From positions 76,759,528 through 76,823,527 of the forward strand of contig CM034312.1 of assembly GCA_019925795.1 (NCBI GenBank): DNA of 64,000 bases, in the 5' to 3' direction. Shown one piece after another: positions 24,191-34,399 of this stretch. A program made the position numbers and the translations under genes. The notes under the pieces were generated by a model. It worked only from the letters and a program-made list of their open reading frames with translations. It ran no database searches and was not told where the DNA came from. The number at the start of each line of letters is the position of its first letter. Position 1 is the first letter of the stretch. Source of the stretch: Dendrobium chrysotoxum (taxonomy: Eukaryota; Streptophyta; Magnoliopsida; Asparagales; Orchidaceae).

Positions 24191-26529
24191 ATATCCAAAT
24201 CATTCATTTCTTTTGAGTAGACTATTTCTAATTAGATTTTCCCATGTGCTCTGGATATTTGAAACTCCTAAATATCAAGAACCCTTTGTCTTTCAATTTT
24301 TTAAACCCCATTTAAATACCCGAATACTTTGAGTATGATAGTTGATGGCTTCAACTATCTTCTTCTTATATTGCTACATTTTGGATATTCATGTGTTAGA
24401 GTCAACATAAGTTGGCAAGCTAGGTCTGCCCCTAGTCCTAAAACCAATTTATGGCTATAATAGTTTAAATATTATTAATGGGTGATTGTTCACCTAATAA
24501 TGTGAATCATTGAATTATAATCAAACCTCAACTTATTATTTAGGTACACAAATAACCTAAGACATATTACCTTAATCAATTTAAAAAAATGAACCCATTA
24601 CTTTAGGTTATATATAAGGTATGTACTTTTAAATTCTCTTAAACATTATAGAAAATTATAAATTTTCAATCTTACCAAAACTTATTTTCAAAATTAACTT
24701 AAAAAATTCAATAAGATTAAGGTTATAGGCCTTAGCATAATTGAATCCTTGAGATAATCTAGCTTAGTAGCCCATGACAGTCATATACCTTGATTATCAC
24801 ACACCAAAGGTAATGTGATAAGACACTCTTAAGTCATTCAGTTTAGAGTTAGGGTGTAACTAGGTCATTTTGTACAAACTCCTTTTGTTTTATAATTAGG
24901 ATGCTTGTTTAACATGCATTTTGTGTGGCTATTTTTCTGCATAAAGATAGAGAAACTTTTCTTACATGTGCCCAAAAAATAACTATATACATTTTTATTT
25001 TATTGGAAATAAAAACTAGTAAAAAAGAAAAGATTCTAGCTAGCTTATATCTTCACATTGAAATTTCATCTTTTTGTTGTCTATCCATTGATTTGTCTTT
25101 TATGCCTATTTGTACCTAATTATGCTCCAAAAAATCTTATCTTTCACTAAAGCCTATGTGTCATCACCTATTTGTTGTTCATCTCTCATTAAGCACATTA
25201 ATTTTGGTATTAATGTTTTATATTCATTGACTTTTTTTTTGAGAAAAAGTTGGGTTTCCATCATCACCGTCATGTTAAACAATATTTCTCTCATCAAAAT
25301 GGACATCGAGTATGAGTTTTCGGGAAGTACCACCATTTTAAATAATTGGATGATCATTCATCGGAGTTTTAATTGCCTTAGTTAACCATTTATATAACAC
25401 ACTCGAACACCTACAAGTTAACCATCTATTCATCGAAGTTTTAATTGCTTCATTTGCGATAGCTTTCTTACTGCTTTTAAGAGCAACTTTCTAGTACAAA
25501 AATATCTTGAAATCAGAAAAAACAGTGGCAAAAGCGGTCCCAAATAATGCCTAAAATAAGATATATAAAAAATTTATGTTTGAGTATTCCAAACAAAATC
25601 TTTATCTGTGATTCATAAAGCAAGATATAAAGTTTCTTCAACCTTTGGATTTGTGAGAGTGAAGGGTGTCATTTGCAAGTGAAGTTCTATTGTATCAAAA
25701 AATATTTTTCAAATATGCCAAACACCTTTTCCAAATCTCATATCACAACATAAACATCTTTCATCTCACCAAAGATCACTTTATATATGCAAAATATTTA
25801 ATGAAAATAAAAGAGAAAGTGATAGCAGTCCAAATCAATGTATAATGGTTCGTCGTTAATGACTTATATCCATTTTATGAGTTATCCTCTCAAAATTTTA
25901 TCGGCTCCTTCACTTTGCCAATGCGAGACAGAGAAGCCTCTCTTAGCTACGCGTAACCCTATACTCCTCCAAACGAAAAAAGAGCTATGCTAGCACCACA
26001 ACTATTTACACCGAGTATCATAATAGTTTTTAAGTTATGAGCGATCATACAACACGATTATTATGATTAGTTTTAAGCAATTTTATGCCTAATTTAAGTT
26101 ATGGGGGATCATACAACACAACTAAATTATTTGAATTGTATTACTTCATAAAAAATATGAGAAAAATACTTCTCAAATATATTACTTTATAAATAAAAAA
26201 ATCTCTATAAATAATAATAAAAAATAAAAAAAAAACTACATTGACATTTTAATATAATATAATTTATAAAAATATACTCTGTCAATTAGATTGGCTTTTT
26301 TTTTCCTCCATGATTCAAAGGGGCAAAATAAAAAAATAGAAACAGGCCAAGTCACCTCATGGCAGGGCGATTTGGTTGGCCACCTGGTAGGTCTCTTTCT
26401 AATTTTTTTAATATTTTACTGTTAAAAGAAATTCAAAGGGTTCTAATTTATTTTCCGCTTTGAGGAAGATTGCGGAAACAATAAAAAACAAAGGGAAATT
26501 TTAGCAAAGCCCGCGCTGACTCCATAGCT
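24191..26529. other. Intergenic, upstream of the membrane-protein gene
   Basis: AT-rich sequence without a supported gene. The distal end should include the promoter of the plus-strand gene starting at 26,788. Confidence 0.4.
25451..25553. mobile_element. GGCTTCGTTTGGG-type MITE, degenerate copy
   Basis: An imperfect palindrome contains 'agctttcttactgcttttaagagcaactttctagtac' on the left and 'agcggtcccaaataatgcctaa' on the right, matching the interior and right end of the other copies. The left terminus is eroded, so the boundaries are approximate. Confidence 0.6.
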
Positions 26530-26567
26530 CCCCTCCCTCCCTCCCTCCCTCCCTCCCTCCCTCCCTC
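26530..26567. repeat. (CCCT)n microsatellite in the 5' flank
   Basis: About nine CCCT units lie about 220 bp before the start codon of the gene at 26,788. Pyrimidine tracts are common in plant 5' UTRs, but no role can be claimed. Confidence 0.9.
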
Positions 26568-26787
26568 TTGGCATTTGGCAGTTCCTGCTTCCTTCTCGAT
26601 CCCACGTTGGATTTTCATGGAACGTATACGAAATAGGGAGATCAGACCGAGTAAGAGAAACCTTCGCTAGAAGGAGAGACGCTTTTTTTTTTTTCTTTGC
26701 TGTGTTTTTAGCAAGTTGTCATTTGCTGGATATTTCTTGTTATAAAACCAATTAAAACAAGAAAAGAAGGTCTTACAGGTGAAATCA

Positions 26788-28427
26788 ATGGCATTTGCTC
26801 GAGGGAATGTTTCTCTTCTTCTTCTCTTAACTCTTACCATCCTATTCATCTCTTCCCAGGCCGCATCTCTGGAGAAAGCCATATCAGGTATTTCGCTCTC
26901 CTGTATTATTGATTAATGAGGTTTTTTCCCGACCCCGGAAGTTTTTTTTTGCTGGTTTCTGATAGAAAGGAGTCGTCTTTCTTGAAAAAGATCGGTTTTT
27001 TGATGCATAGCATGCGTTTCATGATATAAAGTTTTTTCAAGTTTTATAAGCCGGATTCTGCAGGAAGGGGAGGATATGTCTTGGTTCCCTTTAGGAGGTC
27101 GGCTGCAGAGGGGCCAGTTGCCCTTTCTGGTAATTCCATCAACAATACCTCCTTTGTCTTGGCTTCGGAGAGAACAGAGAGGAGAGATCCTCTGAACGAT
27201 TTCAAGGATTACACTGGGGGATGGAATATCAGCAATCGACATTACTGGGCTGTGAGATTTTCCACCACTTCCTTGAGGACTTTTTGTATCTTTTATGTTA
27301 TCTCCTGCAACTCTTATTCAGGTTCACAATTCAATTTGCAGTCTGTTGGTTTCACTGCTGCTCCTCTCTTTGGCATTGCCCTTATGTGGTTCGTGATATT
27401 TGGATTAGTTTTGATAATTAGCTGTTGCTGTTACTGTTGCTGCCATCGTCCTATACACCCCTATTCTTACTCAGCTTATGTAGTCTCTCTTACATTGCTC
27501 ATCCTCTTCACCTTGGCTGCAATGTATGAAGTTCTCTTCCAAGTTTCAATTTGAATCTTGATTGGTGTTTATTGTTTCTTTCTCATGATTTCATTGATAC
27601 TGATTAGTTCATATTTTTTTTACCTGCATCCAGCATTGGATGTGTTCTTCTGTACTATGGACAGCAAAAGTTTCACAACAGCAGCTCAGATACATTGGAT
27701 TATGTTGTTAGCCAGGCAAATTTTACTGTGGAAAACCTTAGGGAATTTTCTGGCAATTTGTCAGAGGCTAAGAGGATCAAAGTGACTAATTTGCTTATTC
27801 CAGGTGATTTACAGAATAGAATTGATGACATTGTGAACAAAGTTAATACCTCTGCGAATGATCTAGATAGACGGGCATCTAAAAATTCTAAAAATATCAG
27901 AGATGTGCTGAACACTGTGTGAGTTTTTTCTTGCATTCCTTTGAAGAATGTCTCTTTAATTTTTCTAACTTGGAGTATGCCTTCTTGATATGATCTGCTT
28001 TATTAATGCAGGCGATTGATTCTGATCATTGTCGCGGCTGTGATGCTTCTGTTAGCATTTCTGGGCTTTAGTAAGATCTTTGTCATCTGACAACTAAATC
28101 TGAATTTTTATTGGTGCATAAATTGGTTATTTTCTGTATGAAAAATCTGATATTTATTTGTCTTCTTTCTTTTCTGACAGTTTTATCTATATTGGGACTG
28201 CAATTCCTTGTCTACATGTAAGAGAGATCTCACACGCACACATACACACACCCCAACCTCTTCTACCCCTCCTCAAGTCATAGTTTTATTTTGTTTTCTT
28301 TTCCTCTTCTAGTTATCATAAGCTGTTAGTTGATTTTTTGTTGTCACTATTTCAGCTTAGTTCTTATTGGATGGTTTCTTGTTGCGGCAATGTTTGTCTT
28401 GTCAGGTGTATTCCTTCTTATTCACAA
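26788..28427 (+). CDS. Multi-pass membrane protein (plant At2g12400-like family), exons 1-7 only
   Basis: Seven coding exons with GT-AG borders and consistent phases: 26,788-26,887; 27,064-27,251; 27,342-27,523; 27,634-27,918; 28,012-28,070; 28,181-28,217; 28,356-28,427. Together they give about 307 residues. The product has a signal peptide (basic start, then an LLLLLTLTILFISS core) and an ectodomain ending GGWNISNRHYWASVGFTAAP. A membrane segment (about 101-123) is followed by CCCYCCC (124-130), then a second segment. Next is a loop with NFT and NLS N-glycosylation sequons, and a hydrophobic block forming two more segments. This layout matches a plant family of uncharacterised plasma-membrane proteins that I recall as including Arabidopsis At2g12400. 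Exon 7 ends AA|GTAAGT in phase 2, and family members continue for roughly 200 residues. No further exon was found to 64,000, so the gene here is partial: either a giant intron or a truncation. Confidence 0.85.
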
Positions 28428-28851
28428 GTAAGTTCTGTTTGACATTAAGTGATGATTAGATTGCAAGGTACCATTGTAGTAGATCCTATAGTATGCTACA
28501 TTTGATGGCGATGTATTTACCTGATTTTAGTTTGCTTTTCTTTATATAAAGTATATTTAGCTACTTTTATCCACAATTTTTTATGAATTTGTGCAAATAA
28601 GGTCAAGTCAGCCTCTCTAGAAATTTTGTTAGGAAATATTACAAGTAGATGTGTGAGTAAAGTGGTCAGTAAAATTTTGAAAGGTCTTTTGCGATGTTTA
28701 ATAGGGATCATATCTCAATGATCCATACATTTGAATCTGTACAAAACCTCAGCTAATTGATTTAGTTGCATGAATCCATCTTTAAGTGTCACCTGTAATC
28801 AACCCAAGAAACTTGTAGATTTAGTTGATTTAACACTTACTTCTATGCTTA
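28428..28851 (+). other. Start of intron 7 of the membrane-protein gene
   Basis: It begins with a good donor (GTAAGTTCT at 28,428). The sequence is AT-rich and non-coding up to the MITE at 28,852. No alternative exon or stop extending exon 7 was recognised. Confidence 0.6.
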
Positions 28852-28971
28852 GGCTTTGTTTGAGACGGCTTTTTTATTGCTTCCTAAAACGGAGTTTTAG
28901 TACAAAAAATTTAATTTTTGTATTAAAACTCCATTTTAGGAAGCAATAAAAAAGCCGTCCCAAACGAAGCC
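28852..28971. mobile_element. Tourist-like MITE (GGCTTCGTTTGGG family), best-preserved copy
   Basis: A nearly perfect 120-bp palindrome: the left arm begins GGCTTTGTTTGAGACGGC and the right arm in reverse complement begins GGCTTCGTTTGGGACGGC. Inner arms pair through CTTCCTAAAACGGAGTTTTA. TTA duplications lie at 28,849-28,851 and 28,972-28,974. Such a hairpin is a candidate small-RNA source if transcribed within the intron, which is inference. Confidence 0.92.
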
Positions 28972-29216
28972 TTAGTGAGGTTGTAGTCATATAGTATATG
29001 CATGATATGCATGCCCATTTGTTGAAAGCTTCCTATTATACTTGATAATTCTAAGTGTGTGGCAGATTTATTATGAAATTCCTAAGGGAAATATATGGTT
29101 GCTTATGTTTTGAGATCCCTTAGAGCACTCATTCAAAAATGGTTGTAATGGCAAGTCTAAATCAATTCTATGATGAATTAGACTTAATGTGAGTGAACCT
29201 ACTGTTACAATACATA

Positions 29217-30400
29217 TGTGGGCTTTGAAAATTCGCACGCCGGCTTCTCCACGGCCCCCTTTCTTTCTTTCTTCTGGTCATGGATGAGAGTTTTAACACT
29301 TAAGTTTCGAGGCAAGTTTTCAAAAGGCAGATTGGGTTGTGAATAAAACAATCACCCAGAGATTTCGCCCTCATTTTGCGAGGACTTTATAATTTGAGTT
29401 CAGGTTTCCTACAGGCGCAAGCCCCTATAGTTAATTACCCCTCCCGATAATGAAAGAAAACTTTCGATTAAGGCTAGTCGTCAAACAGATACAGAGTATC
29501 TAGCGTATGGTAGCATCATGATTTGGTATTTGATAATTTAATATTTAAAATTGGAATTTTTATCACCTTGCACTTAAAACAGATGTTGGAGGGAGTGATG
29601 ATAAACTCGATCAAGATCCCATGGTTTCGTCATGCCCTGGTCTACTTAGTCAAAGGAGGTAGTTGACCCAACCTGACAGAAGGATCCTTGTCGGTAGCCA
29701 TGGGTTACTTCATCAGAGGGTCCCGGTCATAACCATTTACCTGTGGTGCCATTTGGCAGTAAAACCACGGTTAGAGGACACGTACCATGTCCTTACTGGC
29801 AAGAGACGATTTGGGAGTGAATCCTAGTGATATTCGCGACCAGACATTGCTCTTTGTGAGCTGAAGTATATTTTCAAACTTGTCCACCTCGGTAAATGGT
29901 TATAGAGGGTGGATGTGTATTTTTACTTAAGTATTTTGGTGATTTATTTTAATTTTAAATATTTTAAATTTTTGGTGATTTTTGGAATTTTGGACTTTTA
30001 TGGGCATTTGGGAGGCATTTTAAATGTTTGTGGTCCCCTCTAGTTGAGATTTTCTGTCAACACAGCTATCATCGGGGTTTTCATGGGCAATTTCATTTTC
30101 TCGGTTAAACCTTGTCGACTCTATCTACTTGTCGACAGAGAATTAGGTTCATTGTAGGCTTTATGCCTTTGTTAGTAAAATTTTCTTTATTATAGACCAT
30201 GAAGTCATAATATGAACGTATTAAAACAAATATTTCGGTCGATGCCGTGACCATATATTTGTTTGATAGTTCAAGTTGTGTCTACTCCTATCTACTCGCA
30301 TAGGAGGATCGGGCTTAAACTTAAGTTTATTTCTTGACCTGCGCAGCATCCTCAGACGTCATATGTGTGCATACTACACGCTCGTCGGGGCCCATGCGGG
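29217..30400 (+). repeat. Family R conserved core of copy B
   Basis: This is the best-conserved segment of the family. It contains GGCGCAAGCCCCTATAG (near 29,414), TTAATTACCCCTCCC, the CATTTGGCAGTAAAACC box, ATAATATGAACGTATTAAAA, and the CGCTCGTCGGGGCCCATGCG end block (30,381-30,400). Corresponding cores lie at 44,159-45,034 plus 53,255-53,905 (copy C), 58,710-60,122 reversed (D) and 19,770-21,120 reversed (A). It has no open frame of note. Confidence 0.85.
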
Positions 30401-32149
30401 TGTAAGTATTTGCATGCATTTTGAATAATGCATTTGCATGATGTATTTGCATAGTGATGTTATGTATGATATATAATGGATATTCGTCATATTTGTATGT
30501 GTGCGCATATATTGATATTTTGCATTTTGGTCATTGACTTAATGTGGCAGCATACGATATGCATGTATAATGCAGCTATGCCCCGCCTATTTTCTTGCAT
30601 AATATGCTTGCATAATGATAATGCATGCATGTGCAATATGTCGGCATGTAAATGTGGTATATTGTTGTGGTGTAATGCATGTTGTGATGAATTATTATGC
30701 CTATTGCAATGCATGTATGAGGCATTTTAAAATATTTGGCACTAATCAATTGTGCGGGCAACTATCATTTAAATGTGCGCAAAGTTCTATTTAGAAGCTT
30801 GTAGACGCTTTTTGTTTGCTTGTACGAGTGTTGCAGATCCGATGGCGTGGCGCTACGCTGTGGATTATTAGCTGCTTTATGCTAACGAGCTGTCATACAT
30901 TACAAGCTTTGTTAAATTTATTTGCAGGTCACCAGCAGGCATTCAGGAATCATCCACCTAGCTCGTAGATAGACCGTTGTGTGCACTGCATGTCTTCTGC
31001 CATCACATGCAGGAAAATTGCAAGGAATGTAGCTCTTCTAATGCTATTTATAGGTGCTTGCATTTGCCATAACTCTTCTACTCTTACTCGTAGGTAGCAT
31101 GTTGTGTACATGACGGGTCTTCTACAACAGCTCGTAGGTGCTTCCATTTGCTATACTTCATCAGCCTTTGCTTGCAAAGGATCGATGTATTTAACTGCCA
31201 TTGCATGGTTGTTGACTATAAGGGGGATCAAGCATCTACTACACGTTGTTTTTCGTCACTTGTAGATGGACTACTATATGCATGATGAGTCTCCTACATT
31301 CGCTTGCGGTTGCTAGTATGTATTGTAAACATGTCATTCATGCATGTAAATGATATGTGGTGTGCAGATCTGTGTTCACAAGATCTACTTGCAACACACT
31401 CTCTGTCATTGCTTGCAGGAAAATCAGTGTGCTCATTTGCATGTCAATATCTACTGTTGAATGGTTTGTATTCATCGTTGATTTCCCTACGTATGTTGAT
31501 TGGCAACTTACTACGCTCATTGTACGTTGACTTTTAGTGTTCGTAGGGAACTACTGCACTTCCCTATGAGCTGGTTATCATTGATTGGAGGTACATCAGA
31601 ATATTCATTGCATGTTTCGTGGAGTCACTAGTAGGCGGTGTTTGTTGCAACCCCTCTTTTTATCAGTATTCGCGGGGATTCTTTCACATTCATCGCACAT
31701 CAATTGTCATCGCTTGCAGAGGCCCGACGAATTTGTTTACAAGTTGAGATCGATCGCATAGAGACTATTATCTTCATTGCATGTCTCCTTTGTAGGGAAT
31801 CCATCACATTCACAATTCATCCACTATTGTTGCCCGCAGGTGGAGTAGTGTGTTCCTTTGCAAGTTGATTGGTATTGATAGCAAGGGAGCTATCTCATTT
31901 ACAACTCTCCTTCTTTACTCGTAGACATGCTACGTTCAATGTACATGACCGTGAGCAAGTCATCATTACATTCCTCTTGTTGTCTACCTTTGGACAATTC
32001 GTTGTGCATGGTACTGATCTTTTGTCACAATGCCTGATGATTCGTGACATGAGTGATAACACTATTATTGTTGCTAGTTGGCATTTGCGCTTTAATTAAT
32101 ACAACCGTCATGAACAAACTATAACATTCATTAAAGATCTCTCATTATG
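30401..32149 (+). repeat. Family R, GCATG- and GTAGGT-rich middle section of copy B
   Basis: From 30,401 to 30,760 the sequence is an irregular run of TGCAT/ATGCATG words. From about 30,780 it begins with a block (GCTTGTAGACGC...GTTGCAGATC) shared with copies C (53,985) and D (58,630 reversed). It then continues with loosely repeated phrases such as 'tcgtaggtagcatgttgtg'. The short frames are translations of this low-complexity DNA. Confidence 0.65.
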
Positions 32150-32159
32150 GTTTATAAGC

Positions 32160-33052
32160 TATGATGCACAGACATGGACACGACGACACAGATACAACAC
32201 GATACAGACACGGAACACGTCAATTATTGAAAATATAGGACACGAAAACAAGTTGGACACGATATTATAGTTTTTTTATTTTAAAAATAGTGTATAAAAA
32301 TTGAATAAGTATAATTTTAAAAATAATTTAGAAATAATAAGTAATTTAACTATAATTTGTGCTTAAAATGATTAATATTAGGATGTCGAGAGTCGGGCGT
32401 CGATGCTGTTTATCAGTCATCGAGAGAGGAGATGATAATGCTGTCGAGAGTCGGGCATTGATGTTATGCAGTAAATATTAGGCGTCAATGTTAAGAGAGC
32501 ATTTATCGTTGATGTTGAGAGGGCGTTGGTCGTTGATGTTGAGAAGGCGTTGGACAAAGATGAGATGTCAAGTTTTGGGTTTAGAAATTGCTAGTATCAG
32601 CATCAATATAAAGACAGCATCAGACTTTGATATGAAGATCATTTTGAAATGTTGATATTGTAACGACGTCAGACGTCGATGTTGAGATGACATGGGCATG
32701 GTTGTGAAATCAAAGTTGTAACCCGCCAAAGAGAAATGAAAATGCAAATATTCGATGAACGGGGTATTAAGTGCGAAAGATTGATTTAGTGTTGTGTATA
32801 GAAAATAAGAAATTTAATTTTTATATTTATATAAATAAAAATTTTAAATACTAGAAATTATATATAACAAAATTCATAAAATATTTAAGATATACGTGTT
32901 GGACACGCGTGTCTAATTTGTATTTAATATTCTTTTAATCAGACTAGTTTTCGACTTGTCTGACACTCGTCGGAGGAGTGTAAGATGCGTGTCGTGTCAG
33001 ATACGTGTCGGACATTGTACGTCTCTTTGAGAAGAAGTGTCGGTGCATCATA
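32160..33052. mobile_element. Mutator-like MITE in copy B
   Basis: The 893-bp element has perfect 10-bp ends TATGATGCAC / GTGCATCATA, with weaker inverted similarity beyond them (GACAC-rich). It is flanked by a 10-bp direct repeat GTTTATAAGC (32,150-32,159 and 33,053-33,062). A 9-10-bp duplication points to the Mutator superfamily. The interior has 'gacacg/cgtgtc' clusters at both ends and loosely repeated 'gtcgatgttgag' words (32,380-32,700). No transposase frame is present. Confidence 0.85.
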
Positions 33053-33339
33053 GTTTATAAGCAACTTATGTTTGAAGTTCTTTGTCCACTATAAATTCTC
33101 TGTTCATTCATTGACTTTCATTTGGATGATTAGGACTATTTAGCATTTGTATTTAAATCTTGTTATATTATGATTTGCATTTTAGTTGATTATTTGGTCC
33201 AATTCTCTGTTGTGCAAGTCCAGTTCCCTGCTCATTTAAGGCCCCTATTTTTTTTTAAATTCAAATTAGGTCCTCTTACTTGCTCTGAATTTCGGCAACC
33301 TCCCAGTATCTCCCCTGGTTAGGGGAAATTTGAGGAGTT

Positions 33340-33600
33340 GGGCCTTCACACCATTCTACAAAGAGCGTGTATGGTAGGTGTCAGGTGACACCGCAACCGT
33401 GGTTTTCTTCAATCCCACCATGCTACGAGGAGCATGTATGGGTCTTTGAGGTACCTATTTGAAAATACAGTTTTTTCCTGCAAGCATGACGACACATACA
33501 CGGGTACTTAGGGTTGTCCTCGCCATGCCCACCCGCCTCGTTTAAAGTGCCCATCGGATTCCCTCCCACTACGCTACAAAGAGCATGTATAGGAGGTCCC
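33340..33600 (+). repeat. Family R stem-loop array in copy B (eroded)
   Basis: Three recognisable units have the form ccacca.gct-loop-agcgtgtatgg, near 33,350-33,374, 33,416-33,440 and 33,567-33,592. The middle one has CATGCT...AGCATG, with both stem arms changed relative to CACGCT...AGCGTG in copies C and D, so pairing is kept. Both changes are CpG transitions, so this is not proof of selection on structure. Confidence 0.65.
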
Positions 33601-34097
33601 CCGACGCGCCGCGAGCGCCGAAAGCTAGATTTGGAGGTTTTTGAGTTTTAGGGATATTTATACATTGCGCGAAGGAGGTCGACGACAGTGACGAGACTAA
33701 CGGCGGCGATGTTGGGGGCACAATAATGACAAAATAACAAAAACTTCTATTTTTTTTCTTTCTTTCTTTTTTTTTTAATTTCTCTCTCTTTTGTTATAAT
33801 AATAATTAATAATACTAAGGATAATTAACAATGTTAATTAATAATAGTAGTTAATAACATTAGTTATAGAAATAATTAATAATAATAACTAATAGTAAGC
33901 TGGGCTAATTAAGTGGGGATAAGGCTTACTGATTAGAGGAGGTGATTGTGTGGGAACTTGTGTGAGGGCAACAGGTGGAGTGGAGAGCTGTTAAGTTGAG
34001 GAAGGAAGTTCTATTTGCTGTGATGAGTGGTGTAAAGGGAACAATAACTAGTTGAGAGTGTTGGAATGGGCTTTAACTGTGGTGTCTGGAGAATTGT

Positions 34098-34245
34098 TAT
34101 TGCGTGTGGACACCGGACGTAGCTCTACGTTCGGCAGCCAACGAGATGACGCCACGTTGCATCGCGGATGCCCGACTACTCGGCCCATTCAGAAGGCGAA
34201 AAGGTGCACGTGTTTTGGCGATTTCCGCGCGCGGGCCGACCCGTT
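34098..34245 (+). repeat. MULE left terminal inverted repeat
   Basis: It begins TATTGCGTGTGGACACC and pairs in reverse complement with 41,641-41,803. The arms share long exact runs, including GACACCGGACGTAGCTCTAC and CACGTGTTTTGGCGATTTCC. It is GC- and CpG-rich in contrast with the element's interior. Confidence 0.9.
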
Positions 34246-34399
34246 CATGTAACGCGAAATTTTAAAAGTACCGCCTTTTTTTTAGGGTTTTATTCTAAAA
34301 GTCCCACCTTTTTTTATGGTTATATGACTCTTAGCAGAGTTTTTTCAGATGTTAGACAGGTTTTGATCATAGAAGAGCGCTGAGGAAGAAGAAGAGGAT

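Noticed and set aside
27695..27922. Separate small gene
   Set aside because: It is exon 4 of the membrane-protein gene read from an internal ATG.
29217..30400. Helitron or hammerhead-ribozyme retrozyme
   Set aside because: Ends are TG...CA with a 5-bp duplication rather than insertion between A and T without duplication, and no hammerhead core was found.
34168..34383. Frame overlapping the MULE left inverted repeat
   Set aside because: Terminal repeat sequence with no motif; the real transposase exon starts at 34,400.
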